A stretch of DNA of 64,000 nt from Pseudidiomarina aestuarii (GCF_003987355.1 NZ_PIPR01000001.1:1178001-1242000); one strand, 5' to 3'; shown: positions 35,138-47,070, counted from the first letter of the stretch. Numbers and translations: made by a program. Notes: generated by a model not told the origin, from the sequence alone.

Positions 35138-36444
35138 GATCTTTGCCTTGAAAACCTAAAGGAAACGGTGATACAAAAAATATACCATAGACTGGACAAG
35201 CAGCTATATAGAAACAGAGTAAAATATAATTTATCTACTAGTTCAGAATAGGCCGTTATAACAAATGAAATAATAGAGATTGCAAATAATCCGGTTTGCC
35301 AAAGAAGATCATGTGCCTCTTTTCGCTTTACTATCCAAACATAACTTAAGGGGGATGAAATAAAACGTGTAACTATCAGGAAGCTCATAGCCTGAATTAG
35401 TAAACCAGATTCTTGCCATTTATTACCGAAAATGATCGGAAATATATATGGCATAACGATAACCAGAGGTATCACCAATAATACCGATAAGCATATCATC
35501 AATAGGAGAAATGAGTCGAATGTTGATGAACAATTGCCAGTATCTTGCGTTTCCCTGCTGGACTTTTGCCTAAATATATCTTGAACGGAGCTAGATATAA
35601 AACTAAGTGGCATATTTATCATTCTATTAGCTAAAGAATATTGACCAACGGCTTCAGCACCAAAAAGCTTGTTGATCATTAACTCAGGAACTTGTGTTGT
35701 AAGCGTATTTATCAAGTTAGAGGGCATTGTATAATAGACCAATTTCCTATTTTTTATAAGAACAAATATCGTTTGAGACCATTTAGGAAAAACAGAAGCT
35801 TCAAATAAGATGTTAAAAGAAACTCTTAACATTAGGAATATAGCTATAGAATAGCCAATTATGTTGGCTGCTATAAATCCGGCCGCTCCAAATCCAATAA
35901 TGCCTATTAAAATTTGAAGGCTCATTGTTGATATACCAAGAATTATTTTATTACTACCCAACAAAGAGTAATATTCACAACGAATGGCTAACGTGTATAA
36001 TATAAGATAGCTAGATGCTAGGAATGTTGTGATTGGTAGTATTCCTACGTATGGGATAATACCATCGCCTAAAAGAATGCTTAAATAGGAATCTTCTATT
36101 AATATAACTGATAAAAAAAATACAGAGTTAATTATTAACGAAAACATTAAACTTATTAATGTAGCAATCTTTATTGATGAATGTCTTTTTTCCGTTAGAA
36201 TAGCATTATGAAAAGCTAATGTTGATATTGAAGAAATTATAATCGCTATCGCATAATAAACTGCATAGATACCAAAGTCATAGGGCGAATATAATCGGGC
36301 TATGATTGGCGCAGTAATCAACGGTAATAATTGAATTAAGGCCGATGAAGCAACAAAGTTTCTATGTTTTTTCTCGATAGCAGACTTTAAGGGTGATATC
36401 AATCTTAGAAACTGCCTTTTTATCATACTAACTATTGACCCCAA
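35134..36444 (-). CDS. wzx: Wzx-like polysaccharide flippase
   Basis: A 436-residue polytopic protein with about twelve or more hydrophobic helices and the MOP/Wzx pattern. It has an N-terminal amphipathic stretch with SSALIQLLPLITAPIIARLY and SPYDFGIYAVYYAIAIIISS, and a central NTLTTQVPELMINKLFGAEA followed by VGQYSLANRMINMP. It is expected to flip the finished undecaprenyl-pyrophosphate-linked repeat unit to the periplasmic face. It overlaps hisF by 13 bases at its start and wbpG by four at its end, so it is embedded in the same operon. A+T content is high, as usual for wzx. Confidence 0.88.
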   Translation of the reverse strand: MGSIVSMIKRQFLRLISPLKSAIEKKHRNFVASSALIQLLPLITAPIIARLYSPYDFGIYAVYYAIAIIISSISTLAFHNAILTEKRHSSIKIATLISLMFSLIINSVFFLSVILIEDSYLSILLGDGIIPYVGILPITTFLASSYLILYTLAIRCEYYSLLGSNKIILGISTMSLQILIGIIGFGAAGFIAANIIGYSIAIFLMLRVSFNILFEASVFPKWSQTIFVLIKNRKLVYYTMPSNLINTLTTQVPELMINKLFGAEAVGQYSLANRMINMPLSFISSSVQDIFRQKSSRETQDTGNCSSTFDSFLLLMICLSVLLVIPLVIVMPYIFPIIFGNKWQESGLLIQAMSFLIVTRFISSPLSYVWIVKRKEAHDLLWQTGLFAISIISFVITAYSELVDKLYFTLFLYSCLSSLWYIFCITVSFRFSRQRS

Positions 36445-37196
36445 ATACGTTCAGATTCTTCTTCAGTAGGGTATTTGATTAATACGGCTCGATGTTTACC
36501 TTGAAAAACAAAGATTGAGCCTGCTGCTGCAGCGGATGCTCCTGATAGCTTTACTACATCATGTATGTCTTTCATAGAACCCGCACCACCTGATGCTATT
36601 ACAGGAACTGATACTGACTTCGATACCTGAGCTATCAATTCACTATCATAGCCGGATTGCATTCCATCCTTATCAATAGAGTTTATTAGAATTTCACCTA
36701 CTCCTCTTCGTTCAAGTTCAATAGCCCAATCAACAGGCGAATAAGGAATTTTCCTTGTACCACCATCTATGTAAACTCGCTTTCCACCAAAGATACTTGT
36801 TCTTACATCTATCGAACCGACAATCGTTGATGAACCGAATTTATCTGATAGGTTAGTTATAAGCTCCGGCTGTCTATACGCCGCCGAATTAATAATTACC
36901 TTTTCAATGCCAATCGATAATATATCTTTAACAATAGCGATATTATCTATACCTCCACCATAACTCAAAGGCATAAAACACTCGCTAGCTAAATTTGATA
37001 ATAGATCTAAATTTGGTTGTTTTTTAGTACGTGACAGACCGATATCTAGTAAAACAATCTCGTCAACTTCTTTAGTATTGAATATTTTAAGGGTATTAAC
37101 AGGATCACCAATATATATAGGGTCTTTGAACTTTCTTGTTTTATACAAGCCGCCATTATTCAAGAGCAGGGTTGGAATAATTCTATGTCTCATCAT
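36432..37196 (-). CDS. hisF2: HisF-like synthase subunit of the sugar amidination system
   Basis: A 254-residue (beta/alpha)8 barrel of the HisF family. Family marks include PLSYGGGID, IVGSIDVRT (the second catalytic Asp), INSIDKDGMQSGYD and PVIASGGAGSMKD. The first catalytic Asp of histidine-pathway HisF (in the IIPCLD motif) is replaced: the sequence reads IIPTLLLNNG. This argues that it does not make imidazole glycerol phosphate. Instead, with HisH, it likely channels ammonia to WbpG for acetamidino-sugar formation, as known for HisF2 of Pseudomonas O-antigen loci. Its start overlaps the hisH stop by one base. Confidence 0.88.
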   Translation of the reverse strand: MMRHRIIPTLLLNNGGLYKTRKFKDPIYIGDPVNTLKIFNTKEVDEIVLLDIGLSRTKKQPNLDLLSNLASECFMPLSYGGGIDNIAIVKDILSIGIEKVIINSAAYRQPELITNLSDKFGSSTIVGSIDVRTSIFGGKRVYIDGGTRKIPYSPVDWAIELERRGVGEILINSIDKDGMQSGYDSELIAQVSKSVSVPVIASGGAGSMKDIHDVVKLSGASAAAAGSIFVFQGKHRAVLIKYPTEEESERIWGQ

Positions 37197-37810
37197 TACA
37201 ACTCCGCAAATCTTTTAAACAAAGACAGTCCAAATTTATGACTTTTTTCCGGATGAAATTGTACGCAATAGAGATTATCTTTAGCCAAAGCACAAATAAA
37301 TTCTCGACCATATGTCGATCTCATTGCGATAATAGAACTATCTAAAGTAGACATATGGTAACTATGTACGAAATAAAATCTGGAATTGCTACCTAATCCC
37401 TCGAAAATATCAACGTCCTTACATATGTTTACGTCTCGCCAACCTATATTTGGTAGGTGCCACTTTCCTTCGATTGACGATAAATCAAACTTGACAGTTT
37501 CTGCTTCAAACCAACCTAAACCAGATAGACATCCTTCTTCACTTGAATTCGTCATTAACTGGGCACCCAAACATATACCGAGTATTGGAATCCTTTCTGC
37601 TCGGGCTTTATGATTGAGGATATCTACAAGATCGTATTCAATTAAATGGGACATACCAGTATCGAAAGAGCCGACACCTGGTAATATAATCTTCTTTGAC
37701 TTTTCGATTACCTTTTTACTTGAAGATATCTCTGCCTCGAACCCTAACTTTGTAATCATGTTTTTTATAGAGCCCAGATTACCCAATCCGTAGTCAATTA
37801 TTGTAATCAA
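37196..37810 (-). CDS. hisH2: HisH-like glutamine amidotransferase of the sugar amidination system
   Basis: A 204-residue class-I glutaminase. The triad is visible: nucleophile Cys in ILGICLGAQLM, and His and Glu in VQFHPEKSH. It hydrolyses glutamine and passes ammonia to HisF. Co-location with a HisF copy lacking its first catalytic Asp, and with wbpG, points to amidination of a diacetamido uronic acid rather than histidine synthesis. The frame opens with TTG (MITIIDYGLGN), preceded by AAGG eight bases upstream. No ATG is available near that point, so TTG is accepted as the start. Confidence 0.88.
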   Translation of the reverse strand: MITIIDYGLGNLGSIKNMITKLGFEAEISSSKKVIEKSKKIILPGVGSFDTGMSHLIEYDLVDILNHKARAERIPILGICLGAQLMTNSSEEGCLSGLGWFEAETVKFDLSSIEGKWHLPNIGWRDVNICKDVDIFEGLGSNSRFYFVHSYHMSTLDSSIIAMRSTYGREFICALAKDNLYCVQFHPEKSHKFGLSLFKRFAEL

Positions 37811-37820
37811 TTTTTATGCC

Positions 37821-39056
37821 TTAACTAAACTTGTTCTTCTTTATTGATGAGAAACCTAACATGAACCATAATGGTATCCATGTGAAAAAGGTGTATGACG
37901 TTGATAAAAATAGGATTAATAAAAGCATCCTAAAACCGATCACTGTTTCTCGGCTATCGCCATTTGACTCTATAGCGCTGTATTCAGATTTTACAACTGA
38001 AAATAACATAACAAAAAACAACCCAAACCCTATCAAACCCGTATGTGTTAACAGTGAAAGTGGAAGACTGTGCATGAACTTCCCTTCACCACTTCCAGCT
38101 ATTATCTCAGCTGAATAATTACCGAGAATTGGTGCCACATTAAATTGTGACGAAAAACTCTGCAGTAATTCATATCTGGTTTGAACAGAACTTAATACCC
38201 AATCGCCCTCAGCTAATGATGAAAATCTCGTATCGCTTAATAGACCATCTAGAAATAAATTCACGGTCAAAAAAAGTACAAGCAGAATAAAAATAAAAAA
38301 AGACAACAATCTACTTATACTTATTTTATTCAAAATCAATGTAGCTAATGTTAAAGGTAGAGCTACTAGCCAAAATGCGATTATACTTGTAGATTGCATC
38401 AAAGAGATCGCATAAACAAAACACGTACAAATCAACAAGAAAAAGTATATTGAAAGATTTAGAAATCTATCTTTGGATTCGAGGTTTATAAGTGATGAAA
38501 ACGTGAATATCAGTAATAATATTAGTATGGTAGCGCTATTAGATACGGCTTGGTAAGAAATTGTGAAAACTCTTTCATCTAAATAAGTATATGTTAACCA
38601 AGCAACTGGCAACGTTAATATCAGAATAAGAGTTGGAATTGTTCTAGTTATACTTCCCGGGCGAGATGCAAATTTTGACTTGATCGCCGCAATAGAAATA
38701 GCAGTGAATATCCCATATAGAAACCATGTCAACAATCCAAACCTAGAAAATAAAATTGACTTAAATGAATATTCTGATTTGGTCTCTACATTTAATGCTA
38801 ATAAAATAATAAATATTAAAAAAAGTACAACTGGAAACAATCGTACTATGTTCTTTTTTATCCCCCAAAAAAACAACATAAGACCAATCATCATACTTAA
38901 CAAGTATCCCAACAAGTCTAACCGTGTCCCCACAATTGAATATATATCAATATATATACTCCGACTAATCTGGAGAACTAATATGCTAAGAAATATTATC
39001 CCTAGAAGAGAATATGTAGATATTTTATAGCTCTTAAATTTAGTTAAATCGTACAT
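37821..39056 (-). CDS. wzy: Wzy-like O-antigen/capsule polymerase
   Basis: A 411-residue, very hydrophobic protein with about ten to twelve membrane segments and a large periplasmic loop in the second half (around FLDGLLSDTRFSSLAEGDWV to NYSAEIIAGSGEGKFMHSLP). This matches the layout of Wzy/O-antigen ligase family polymerases; the stretch HSLPLSLLTHTGLIGFGLFF is the conserved last-loop region. It should join repeat units block-wise at the periplasmic face. Sequence identity in this family is too low for a firm motif call, so the assignment rests on topology and context. Its ATG directly follows the wbpE stop. Confidence 0.82.
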   Translation of the reverse strand: MYDLTKFKSYKISTYSLLGIIFLSILVLQISRSIYIDIYSIVGTRLDLLGYLLSMMIGLMLFFWGIKKNIVRLFPVVLFLIFIILLALNVETKSEYSFKSILFSRFGLLTWFLYGIFTAISIAAIKSKFASRPGSITRTIPTLILILTLPVAWLTYTYLDERVFTISYQAVSNSATILILLLIFTFSSLINLESKDRFLNLSIYFFLLICTCFVYAISLMQSTSIIAFWLVALPLTLATLILNKISISRLLSFFIFILLVLFLTVNLFLDGLLSDTRFSSLAEGDWVLSSVQTRYELLQSFSSQFNVAPILGNYSAEIIAGSGEGKFMHSLPLSLLTHTGLIGFGLFFVMLFSVVKSEYSAIESNGDSRETVIGFRMLLLILFLSTSYTFFTWIPLWFMLGFSSIKKNKFS

Positions 39057-40154
39057 CTAATTTGGAATTATACCTTGTATTTCTGAAATTACTTTAAGTT
39101 GATCTTTTGTCTTGAGATACGGACTAATTGGTAAACTTAAAATATCATTAGCAACTTTATCTCCCACGTCGAGACTTATCCCACTCTGTGCTACCGCTGG
39201 TTGCTTATTTAGTGGCGTTGGATAGTGGACCACTGTAGGGACTCCCTTCTCTAATAAGCATTTACGGATAGAATCTCTATTCTTTATCCTAATGGAAAAT
39301 TGCGCCCATGAACTGTTATTGTATGAAGTTATAAAAGGTAATTGAATGGAATGGGAATAATCATTTAATAGATCGATGTATACGTTCGCTAAGATATCTC
39401 GTTTTAGAAGTTCATCGTCGAATACTTCTAACTTTTGAATTAAAACTGCGGCCTGTATAGTGTCGAGGCGACTGTTAACACCAACACGAATATGGTGATA
39501 GCGATGAGATTGACCATGACGTGCAATTTGCCGCATTATAGTTTCTAATTCACTATCATTTGTGAATATTGCTCCACCATCTCCGTAGCAACCTAACGGC
39601 TTACTTGGGAAGAAACTGGTGCAAGCAATTGTGCTCAAGTTGCATGACTTACGCCCTTTATAGGTTGCGCCGAAACTTTGAGCGGCATCTTCAATAACAG
39701 GAATATTATATTTAGCTGCAATTGCATTTATAGCGTCAAAATCAGCACATTGCCCATAAAGACTAACTGGAATAATTGCTTTGGTTCTCGGCGTTATCGC
39801 TGCTTCAAGCAAATTTGGATCGAGATTATATGTCTTTGGATCAATATCAACGTAAACGGGCTTAGCACCCAACAGTGCGACCGTCTCTGCAGTGGCGATG
39901 TAGGTGAATCCTGGTGTAATGACTTCATCCCCGGGTCCTATACCCAATGCCATTTGCGCAATTTGAAGTGCATCAGTGCCGTTTGCTACAGTAATGCAAT
40001 GTTTGGCTCCAGTATAAGCCGCGAGCTTTTCTTCTAACTCGTCGACTTCGGGTCCCAATATATATTGTCCATGAGCTAGGACCCTGGCTATGGCCGCGTC
40101 AATCTTGTCTTTAATTCGAGCTTGTTGTGCTGCCAAATCTATAAACTGCATCAT
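39057..40154 (-). CDS. wbpE: UDP-3-keto-GlcNAcA aminotransferase (WbpE-like, DegT family)
   Basis: A 365-residue PLP aminotransferase of the DegT/DnrJ/EryC1/StrS group. Marks are AYTGAKHCITVANGTDALQI, TPGFTYIATAETVALLGAKP and the PLP lysine in CTSFFPSKPLGCYGDGGAIF. From WbpE of Pseudomonas, it transaminates the 3-keto group of UDP-2-acetamido-3-keto-glucuronic acid made by WbpB, giving the 3-amino sugar. It is flanked by the wbpD acetyltransferase gene, and wbpB and wbpA precede that, so the four-step set is complete and contiguous. An ATGATG pair offers two possible starts. Confidence 0.92.
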   Translation of the reverse strand: MMQFIDLAAQQARIKDKIDAAIARVLAHGQYILGPEVDELEEKLAAYTGAKHCITVANGTDALQIAQMALGIGPGDEVITPGFTYIATAETVALLGAKPVYVDIDPKTYNLDPNLLEAAITPRTKAIIPVSLYGQCADFDAINAIAAKYNIPVIEDAAQSFGATYKGRKSCNLSTIACTSFFPSKPLGCYGDGGAIFTNDSELETIMRQIARHGQSHRYHHIRVGVNSRLDTIQAAVLIQKLEVFDDELLKRDILANVYIDLLNDYSHSIQLPFITSYNNSSWAQFSIRIKNRDSIRKCLLEKGVPTVVHYPTPLNKQPAVAQSGISLDVGDKVANDILSLPISPYLKTKDQLKVISEIQGIIPN

Positions 40155-40159
40155 AAAGG

Positions 40160-40747
40160 TTATGATCCTGCGACTAGTTTTGTAAGTTGATTACCGTTCA
40201 AAATATATCGAACACCGGTGTGTTCACAGACTGCTTCGCCTTCGCCACTAACAGGTAGGTCTAACTGCTCACCAAATTCACTCATCCAACCACGTTGTTT
40301 AGCGGGAACGCCAAGCATTAATGCGTAAGCCGGCACGTCGCGGTTGACGACCGCGCCCGCACCAACAAATGAATATTCACCAATAGTCACTCCGCAAACA
40401 ATGGTGCAGTTTGCACCTAAAGTTGCGCCCTTCTTAACATGAGTATCTAAATATTGATCTTTTCGTTCGATTAAAGAGCGTGGATTATAGACATTCGTGA
40501 ACACCATACTTGGGCCACAGAATACGCCTTCTTCAAGGTATACATTGTCGTAGACTGACACGTTGTTTTGAACTTTGCAGTTGTCACCGATAACAACCTT
40601 GTTGCCTACAAATACGTTCTGCCCAAGTGAAACGCCTTTACCGATTTTTGCGCCACTACAGACGTGCACGAAATGCCAAACTCGGCTGCCTTCACCGATT
40701 TCAGCTCCTTCATCGACAATCGCCGATTCGTGTTTGTAGTAGCTCAT
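40160..40747 (-). CDS. wbpD: UDP-2-acetamido-3-amino-GlcA N-acetyltransferase (WbpD-like)
   Basis: A 195-residue left-handed beta-helix acetyltransferase. Hexapeptide repeats run from about residue 8 to 150 ([74 protein letters not shown]). This pattern is characteristic of WbpD/WlbB, which acetylates the 3-amine to give UDP-GlcNAc(3NAc)A. The frame remains open upstream into wbpB, but the ATG used lies one base after the wbpB stop and begins the conserved MSYYKHESA, so it is the correct start. Confidence 0.92.
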   Translation of the reverse strand: MSYYKHESAIVDEGAEIGEGSRVWHFVHVCSGAKIGKGVSLGQNVFVGNKVVIGDNCKVQNNVSVYDNVYLEEGVFCGPSMVFTNVYNPRSLIERKDQYLDTHVKKGATLGANCTIVCGVTIGEYSFVGAGAVVNRDVPAYALMLGVPAKQRGWMSEFGEQLDLPVSGEGEAVCEHTGVRYILNGNQLTKLVAGS

Positions 40748-40748
40748 G

Positions 40749-43006
<2,258 letters not shown>

Positions 43007-43078
43007 TACTTCTATCCATTGAAATAAAAAATGAAATTAAGACGCGAGTGAGTGCCAAGGCGTATTCGTCAATGGCAA

Positions 43079-45286
43079 TTAGCTTTTATATGAATAACCA
43101 TAGTGGTAACCGTAACCATAACCGTAATAGGCGCTCGCTTTTCTCTCAACGCTATTGAGAATGACGCCCTTCACTTCTACGCCGTTCTGATTGAAGCGTT
43201 TCACGGTTTGAACCATTTCCTTGGTCGGTGTCATGCCGAAGCGAGCCACAAGTAAGGTCGTGCCTGCATAACGGCCTACAATTGAAGCATCCGTCACGGC
43301 AAGTACTGGCGGTGTATCGATAAGCACATAATCAAAATCATTTGATGCTGCTTCCAGTAGTTCCGTCATTCGCGGATGCATAAGGAGCTCGGATGGATTT
43401 GGCGCAGCAGTACCACGAGGCATAAACTGCATGTTTTCAATAGGCGACGAAACAATAATGTCCTGATAGTTGGCAATACCGATTTTCGTGTTGCCTTGGT
43501 CACGCGCGGCCAGCAAGTCTGACAGACCATAATCATTTTTGGAATTCATCATGTTATGCAGATAACCACGACGAATATCACCATCTATCATCAATACCTT
43601 CTGACCGCTCTGCGCTAATACAGCAGCTAAGTTTGCGGTGACAAATGACTTACCCACGCCAGGACTTGGGCCTGATATCATAATGACGTTATTGCGTGCT
43701 TCGAGCATTGCGAAATGCAGACTGGTGCGCAGTCCACGTAATGCTTCGATAGCTAAATCTGTCGGATCATCTTTGGCTAAGAGTGGAGCTTTAAGTGACT
43801 CACCGCGACTTCGGCGCGCTAGTCGTGTTAACTTCTCGTTCATTTGCTCTTGAACTTCTGACAACGGCACCGAGGCGTAGACATTGATGCCCTCATCTTC
43901 AAGCTGCTCCGCGCGTTCTATACCTCTATTCAAAGCTGCAAATACAAATATATAGCCAATCGAGGATATTCCACCCAAAAGAACTGCTAAGACAACTACT
44001 AAATTTCGTTTTGGAGATACAACTCTAGGACTTGGCGCCGCTTGATCCAAGATTCTCACATTCCCAACGGTTCCCGCCTTGAGTACATTCAATTCTTGCA
44101 TTCTATTCAATAATGCTAAATAAATTTCTTGATTGACTTCAACATCGCGAGCTAGACGCAACACTTGTTGTTGTGTTTCAGGAAGCAACTGAACTTGATC
44201 TGTAAGTTTGTTTAAGTCTGACTCTAAATTCTGCTTTTGCTCCAGTAATGCTTGATAGGTTGGGTGGCTCTTTGTATACAGTCGACTAATCTCCGCCTCT
44301 TTCAAAGATAGCTCGTTAATTCGCCTTTCAATCTCAATTACTTGGTCTAACAGACCTTGTGTTTCAATACTTAGATCTACTGATTGGCTCTGCAAACGAT
44401 ACTTATTGAGCTGTTCTTCAGCGTCATTTAAGTTATCTTTAATTGTTGGTATTTGTTTTTGTAAAAATTCTAAACTGTTCTCTGCTTCTGCAGCATTTCG
44501 TCTTATATTCTGCAACATATATTCGTTTGAGATCGCATCTAGCACTTGAACTGCAAGGGAACTATCAGAATCCTGCAAAGTAGCATTGAGAATTCCCGTT
44601 TGTTTGCCTCTTTCAGATACCTTCAACTTTGATTGCCAGTAATTTACTGCTCCTAAATGACTTGTCTTACTAACTTTAAAATGGTCGGTATTCGGATTTT
44701 GAACCGCAGAGACATGCAACATCCACTCACCGCTCTCGGCTGGCGTACCCACTACACCGTCCAATACACGGTCGCCATCATCGTTGTATAGCGCGAAGTT
44801 GTTATCCACAAATTCTAAATGCAGCTCCTTGCCCACTTGGTTAGGCGGTACTTGCAACATTTCGACTTGTACAGCATCTTTTTCGCCGCTGCGGCGTGCT
44901 AGGTAGTTGCCGATTATTGGTAGGTAATCCGGTTCCACCACGTTGGTGAGTTTCAGTTGGTCGACAACGGCACCGACTACCATCCGCGATTTCATAATCT
45001 CGATTTCAGTGGCGGCTTCGCTTTCAGTAGCGAAGAGTTCGGACATTTCACCAATGGCGGGTAAACCGCTGGATTTCTTTTCGACCTGCAACAACGCATC
45101 GGCCTGATAAATAGGTGTCGCCAATAACGCATAGGCGACACCGATTACCATAAACACGGCTGTGGTGATGATGATAAACCAACGATGGTCTATCAGTAGC
45201 CCTAGCAAGCGCGCTAAATCAATTTCATCGTCATCGCTACGCTGTGACTGTGCGGGTGCCGTGGGTTGGGTTTGGTTCTGTTGCAT
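43079..45286 (-). CDS. wzc: Polysaccharide co-polymerase / tyrosine autokinase Wzc
   Basis: A 735-residue inner-membrane protein. The Wzz-type N-terminal part has its first membrane helix at WFIIITTAVFMVIGVAYALL, followed by a long periplasmic coiled-coil region (residues about 260-410). The second membrane helix is LVVVLAVLLGGISSIGYIFV. The cytoplasmic BY-kinase domain has Walker A SGPSPGVGKSFVTANLA, Walker A' LMIDGDIRRGYL and Walker B YVLIDTPPV. The tail is the Tyr cluster YYGYGYGYHYGYSYKS. It controls chain length and export through Wza, cycling with the phosphatase Wzb. This is the Etk position of the group-4 capsule gene order. Confidence 0.95.
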   Translation of the reverse strand: MQQNQTQPTAPAQSQRSDDDEIDLARLLGLLIDHRWFIIITTAVFMVIGVAYALLATPIYQADALLQVEKKSSGLPAIGEMSELFATESEAATEIEIMKSRMVVGAVVDQLKLTNVVEPDYLPIIGNYLARRSGEKDAVQVEMLQVPPNQVGKELHLEFVDNNFALYNDDGDRVLDGVVGTPAESGEWMLHVSAVQNPNTDHFKVSKTSHLGAVNYWQSKLKVSERGKQTGILNATLQDSDSSLAVQVLDAISNEYMLQNIRRNAAEAENSLEFLQKQIPTIKDNLNDAEEQLNKYRLQSQSVDLSIETQGLLDQVIEIERRINELSLKEAEISRLYTKSHPTYQALLEQKQNLESDLNKLTDQVQLLPETQQQVLRLARDVEVNQEIYLALLNRMQELNVLKAGTVGNVRILDQAAPSPRVVSPKRNLVVVLAVLLGGISSIGYIFVFAALNRGIERAEQLEDEGINVYASVPLSEVQEQMNEKLTRLARRSRGESLKAPLLAKDDPTDLAIEALRGLRTSLHFAMLEARNNVIMISGPSPGVGKSFVTANLAAVLAQSGQKVLMIDGDIRRGYLHNMMNSKNDYGLSDLLAARDQGNTKIGIANYQDIIVSSPIENMQFMPRGTAAPNPSELLMHPRMTELLEAASNDFDYVLIDTPPVLAVTDASIVGRYAGTTLLVARFGMTPTKEMVQTVKRFNQNGVEVKGVILNSVERKASAYYGYGYGYHYGYSYKS

Positions 45287-45313
45287 GTGTGAACTACCTA
45301 CTCATTAAAATGT

Positions 45314-45778
45314 TTAAAGCTTTTGCGCCCACGCTTGGCAGGCCTGATCGATAAGTTGGTACACGTGTTGGTACACCTCATCGCTTTTTTTATACGGGTC
45401 GGGAATATCTTTGCCACCGGGTTGTAACCATTGACCCAGCAGCATGGTTTTGGCATGCGCTTCGGGATAGCGCTTGGCAATATGATTACGCTGTTCGTTT
45501 TCCATCACCAAAATCAAATCATAATGCCCAATCAACTCACGCGTGAGCTGCTGCGCTTCATGGGTTGGGCATGCCAAACCATTCTGCTCAGCTACCGCAC
45601 GTGCGGTGGCATCCATGTCCCAGCCTTTGCCATCCTGTCCGTCGGCAGATCGATGCTTCATAGCGTGCAGCCCAGCTGAAGCAATAGTTTTGCTCGGGAG
45701 CAATTGCTTCAATGCGAATTCACCGGTGGGTGAGCGGCAGATGTTGCCGAGGCAGACGACTAGAATTCTATTAAACAT
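45314..45778 (-). CDS. wzb: Low-molecular-weight protein tyrosine phosphatase Wzb
   Basis: A 154-residue phosphatase with the P-loop VCLGNICRSPTGE (Cys9, Arg15) and the general-acid DPYKKSDEVY motif. It dephosphorylates the Tyr-rich tail of Wzc, and the cycle is needed for capsule polymerisation and export. The 27-base gap to wzc and the order wza-wzb-wzc are the standard arrangement (Etp position of the group-4 capsule operon). A TAG-rich inverted-repeat tract fills the gap between wza and this gene. Confidence 0.94.
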   Translation of the reverse strand: MFNRILVVCLGNICRSPTGEFALKQLLPSKTIASAGLHAMKHRSADGQDGKGWDMDATARAVAEQNGLACPTHEAQQLTRELIGHYDLILVMENEQRNHIAKRYPEAHAKTMLLGQWLQPGGKDIPDPYKKSDEVYQHVYQLIDQACQAWAQKL

Positions 45779-45820
45779 GGTGGACTGTTTTGGCCTATTG
45801 CTACTTGGGTAGATGAGAGC

Positions 45821-45890
45821 GCTAGTGGCTACTAGTTACTAGATATTAGCAAAACCGCCTTTTCTAGTAACGAGTAACCAGTAGCTATTG
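45821..45890. repeat. TAG-rich inverted-repeat tract between wza and wzb
   Basis: Imperfect inverted repeat with arms around GGCTACTAGTTACTAGA and TCTAGTAACGAGTAACCAG, separated by about 20 bases. It belongs to the same family as the second module of repeat copies B and C but has no first module beside it. It lies inside the predicted capsule operon just after the wza stop, where a transcript could fold into a long hairpin. Confidence 0.7.
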
Positions 45891-45901
45891 TCGCTCTTTG
45901 A

Positions 45902-47050
45902 TTAGTTACGTACGTCGTCTTGGAAGCGGCCTAGGCTGTATAGACCGGTGATTGACGGCAGTAGCTGGCTGATGACGCGGTTCCAACGGGCGACTGGTGC
46001 TGCCGTGACGTATACGACGTCACGGGGTTCCATGACGAATTGTTCAGCAAGAACCAGTGCAATCGCGTTTTTGGCATTCAGTTGATACACATCCGCAATA
46101 CGGCCGGAGTCTGGGTCGGCTTGGCGGATTACGAAGATGCCTGAGGCGTCGGCTGTGGATTCGAACATACCGCCAGCATCTGCTAAGGCTTCGGCTAGAG
46201 TCATGCCGCTGCGACCCATCATGTAGCTCTTTGGTTGACGCACTTCACCCAGCACGAATACTTTATTCGCGTCATTGCGTGGAATATGCAGCACATCGTT
46301 CTTCTGCAGAATGACGTTCTGGCCGGTGTTACCATTTTGATACAATTCGCTCAGGTTGTACGACACTTCTTGGTCGCCCCGCGTCAGTGTCACATTGGAC
46401 AAATCCGCTTCAGGGTTCGCGCCACCAGCCATATTTACGGCTTCAATGAGAGTCATCGGCACGTTTGTCACCGGCAGAACACCGGGCTCCATGACTTCAC
46501 CGGTTACATAAACACGCTGACTACGAAATGCGGCAACGGTCACATCAACTTGCGGGCTTTCGATATACTCAGCCAAGCGTTTGGCAATGGTGTCACGTAC
46601 TTCAGTGACCTTCTTGCCTTCCACATCGACGCGGCCGATATAGGGATAGAAGATAGTCCCGTCATTGTGTACCCAGTTACCAGCTTCCTGTGCGCTACGC
46701 ATCGAGCCGGCTGGAATGGTTAACTCAGGGTGATTCCATACCGTGATATTGAGGATATCACCACGCCCAATACGATAGTCATAGCCGTTTCGCGCAGCTT
46801 CTAACGCACTGTTGGTTTTGGGTGACGGCTGCATGGCATTCAGCTCGGCAATCAGCATCGGCGATATTGAGTAAGTGTTTACTAACTTACTCAGCTCTGC
46901 CTCGCTAAACTCTTGGTTTTGCTGCGTTCGCGAGTCTTCGCCAAACAAAGCACCGCTGCTCTGGTCAGGAATATGCCCGCCGGGGGCCATGCTACACGCG
47001 CTGAGTGTTAACGCTACAGTGGACAATAAGAGAGATGTCTTGATGTTCAT
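45902..47050 (-). CDS. wza: Outer-membrane polysaccharide export lipoprotein Wza
   Basis: A 382-residue lipoprotein. The signal peptide ends in the lipobox TLSAC (Cys19). A polysaccharide-export (PES) domain follows (YDYRIGRGDILNITVWNHPE, FYPYIGRVDVEGKKVTEVRD), then SLBB domains (VYVTGEVMEPGVLPVTNVPM, VFVLGEVRQPKSYMMGRSGM). The C-terminal region is the amphipathic helix that in E. coli Wza forms the outer-membrane pore (WNRVISQLLPSITGLYSLGR). It is the GfcE position of the group-4 capsule operon. The ATG has AAGGA six bases upstream. It sits between two TAG-rich inverted-repeat tracts. Confidence 0.95.
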   Translation of the reverse strand: MNIKTSLLLSTVALTLSACSMAPGGHIPDQSSGALFGEDSRTQQNQEFSEAELSKLVNTYSISPMLIAELNAMQPSPKTNSALEAARNGYDYRIGRGDILNITVWNHPELTIPAGSMRSAQEAGNWVHNDGTIFYPYIGRVDVEGKKVTEVRDTIAKRLAEYIESPQVDVTVAAFRSQRVYVTGEVMEPGVLPVTNVPMTLIEAVNMAGGANPEADLSNVTLTRGDQEVSYNLSELYQNGNTGQNVILQKNDVLHIPRNDANKVFVLGEVRQPKSYMMGRSGMTLAEALADAGGMFESTADASGIFVIRQADPDSGRIADVYQLNAKNAIALVLAEQFVMEPRDVVYVTAAPVARWNRVISQLLPSITGLYSLGRFQDDVRN

Positions 47051-47070
47051 GGTCGTTCCTTTTCTGAGCC

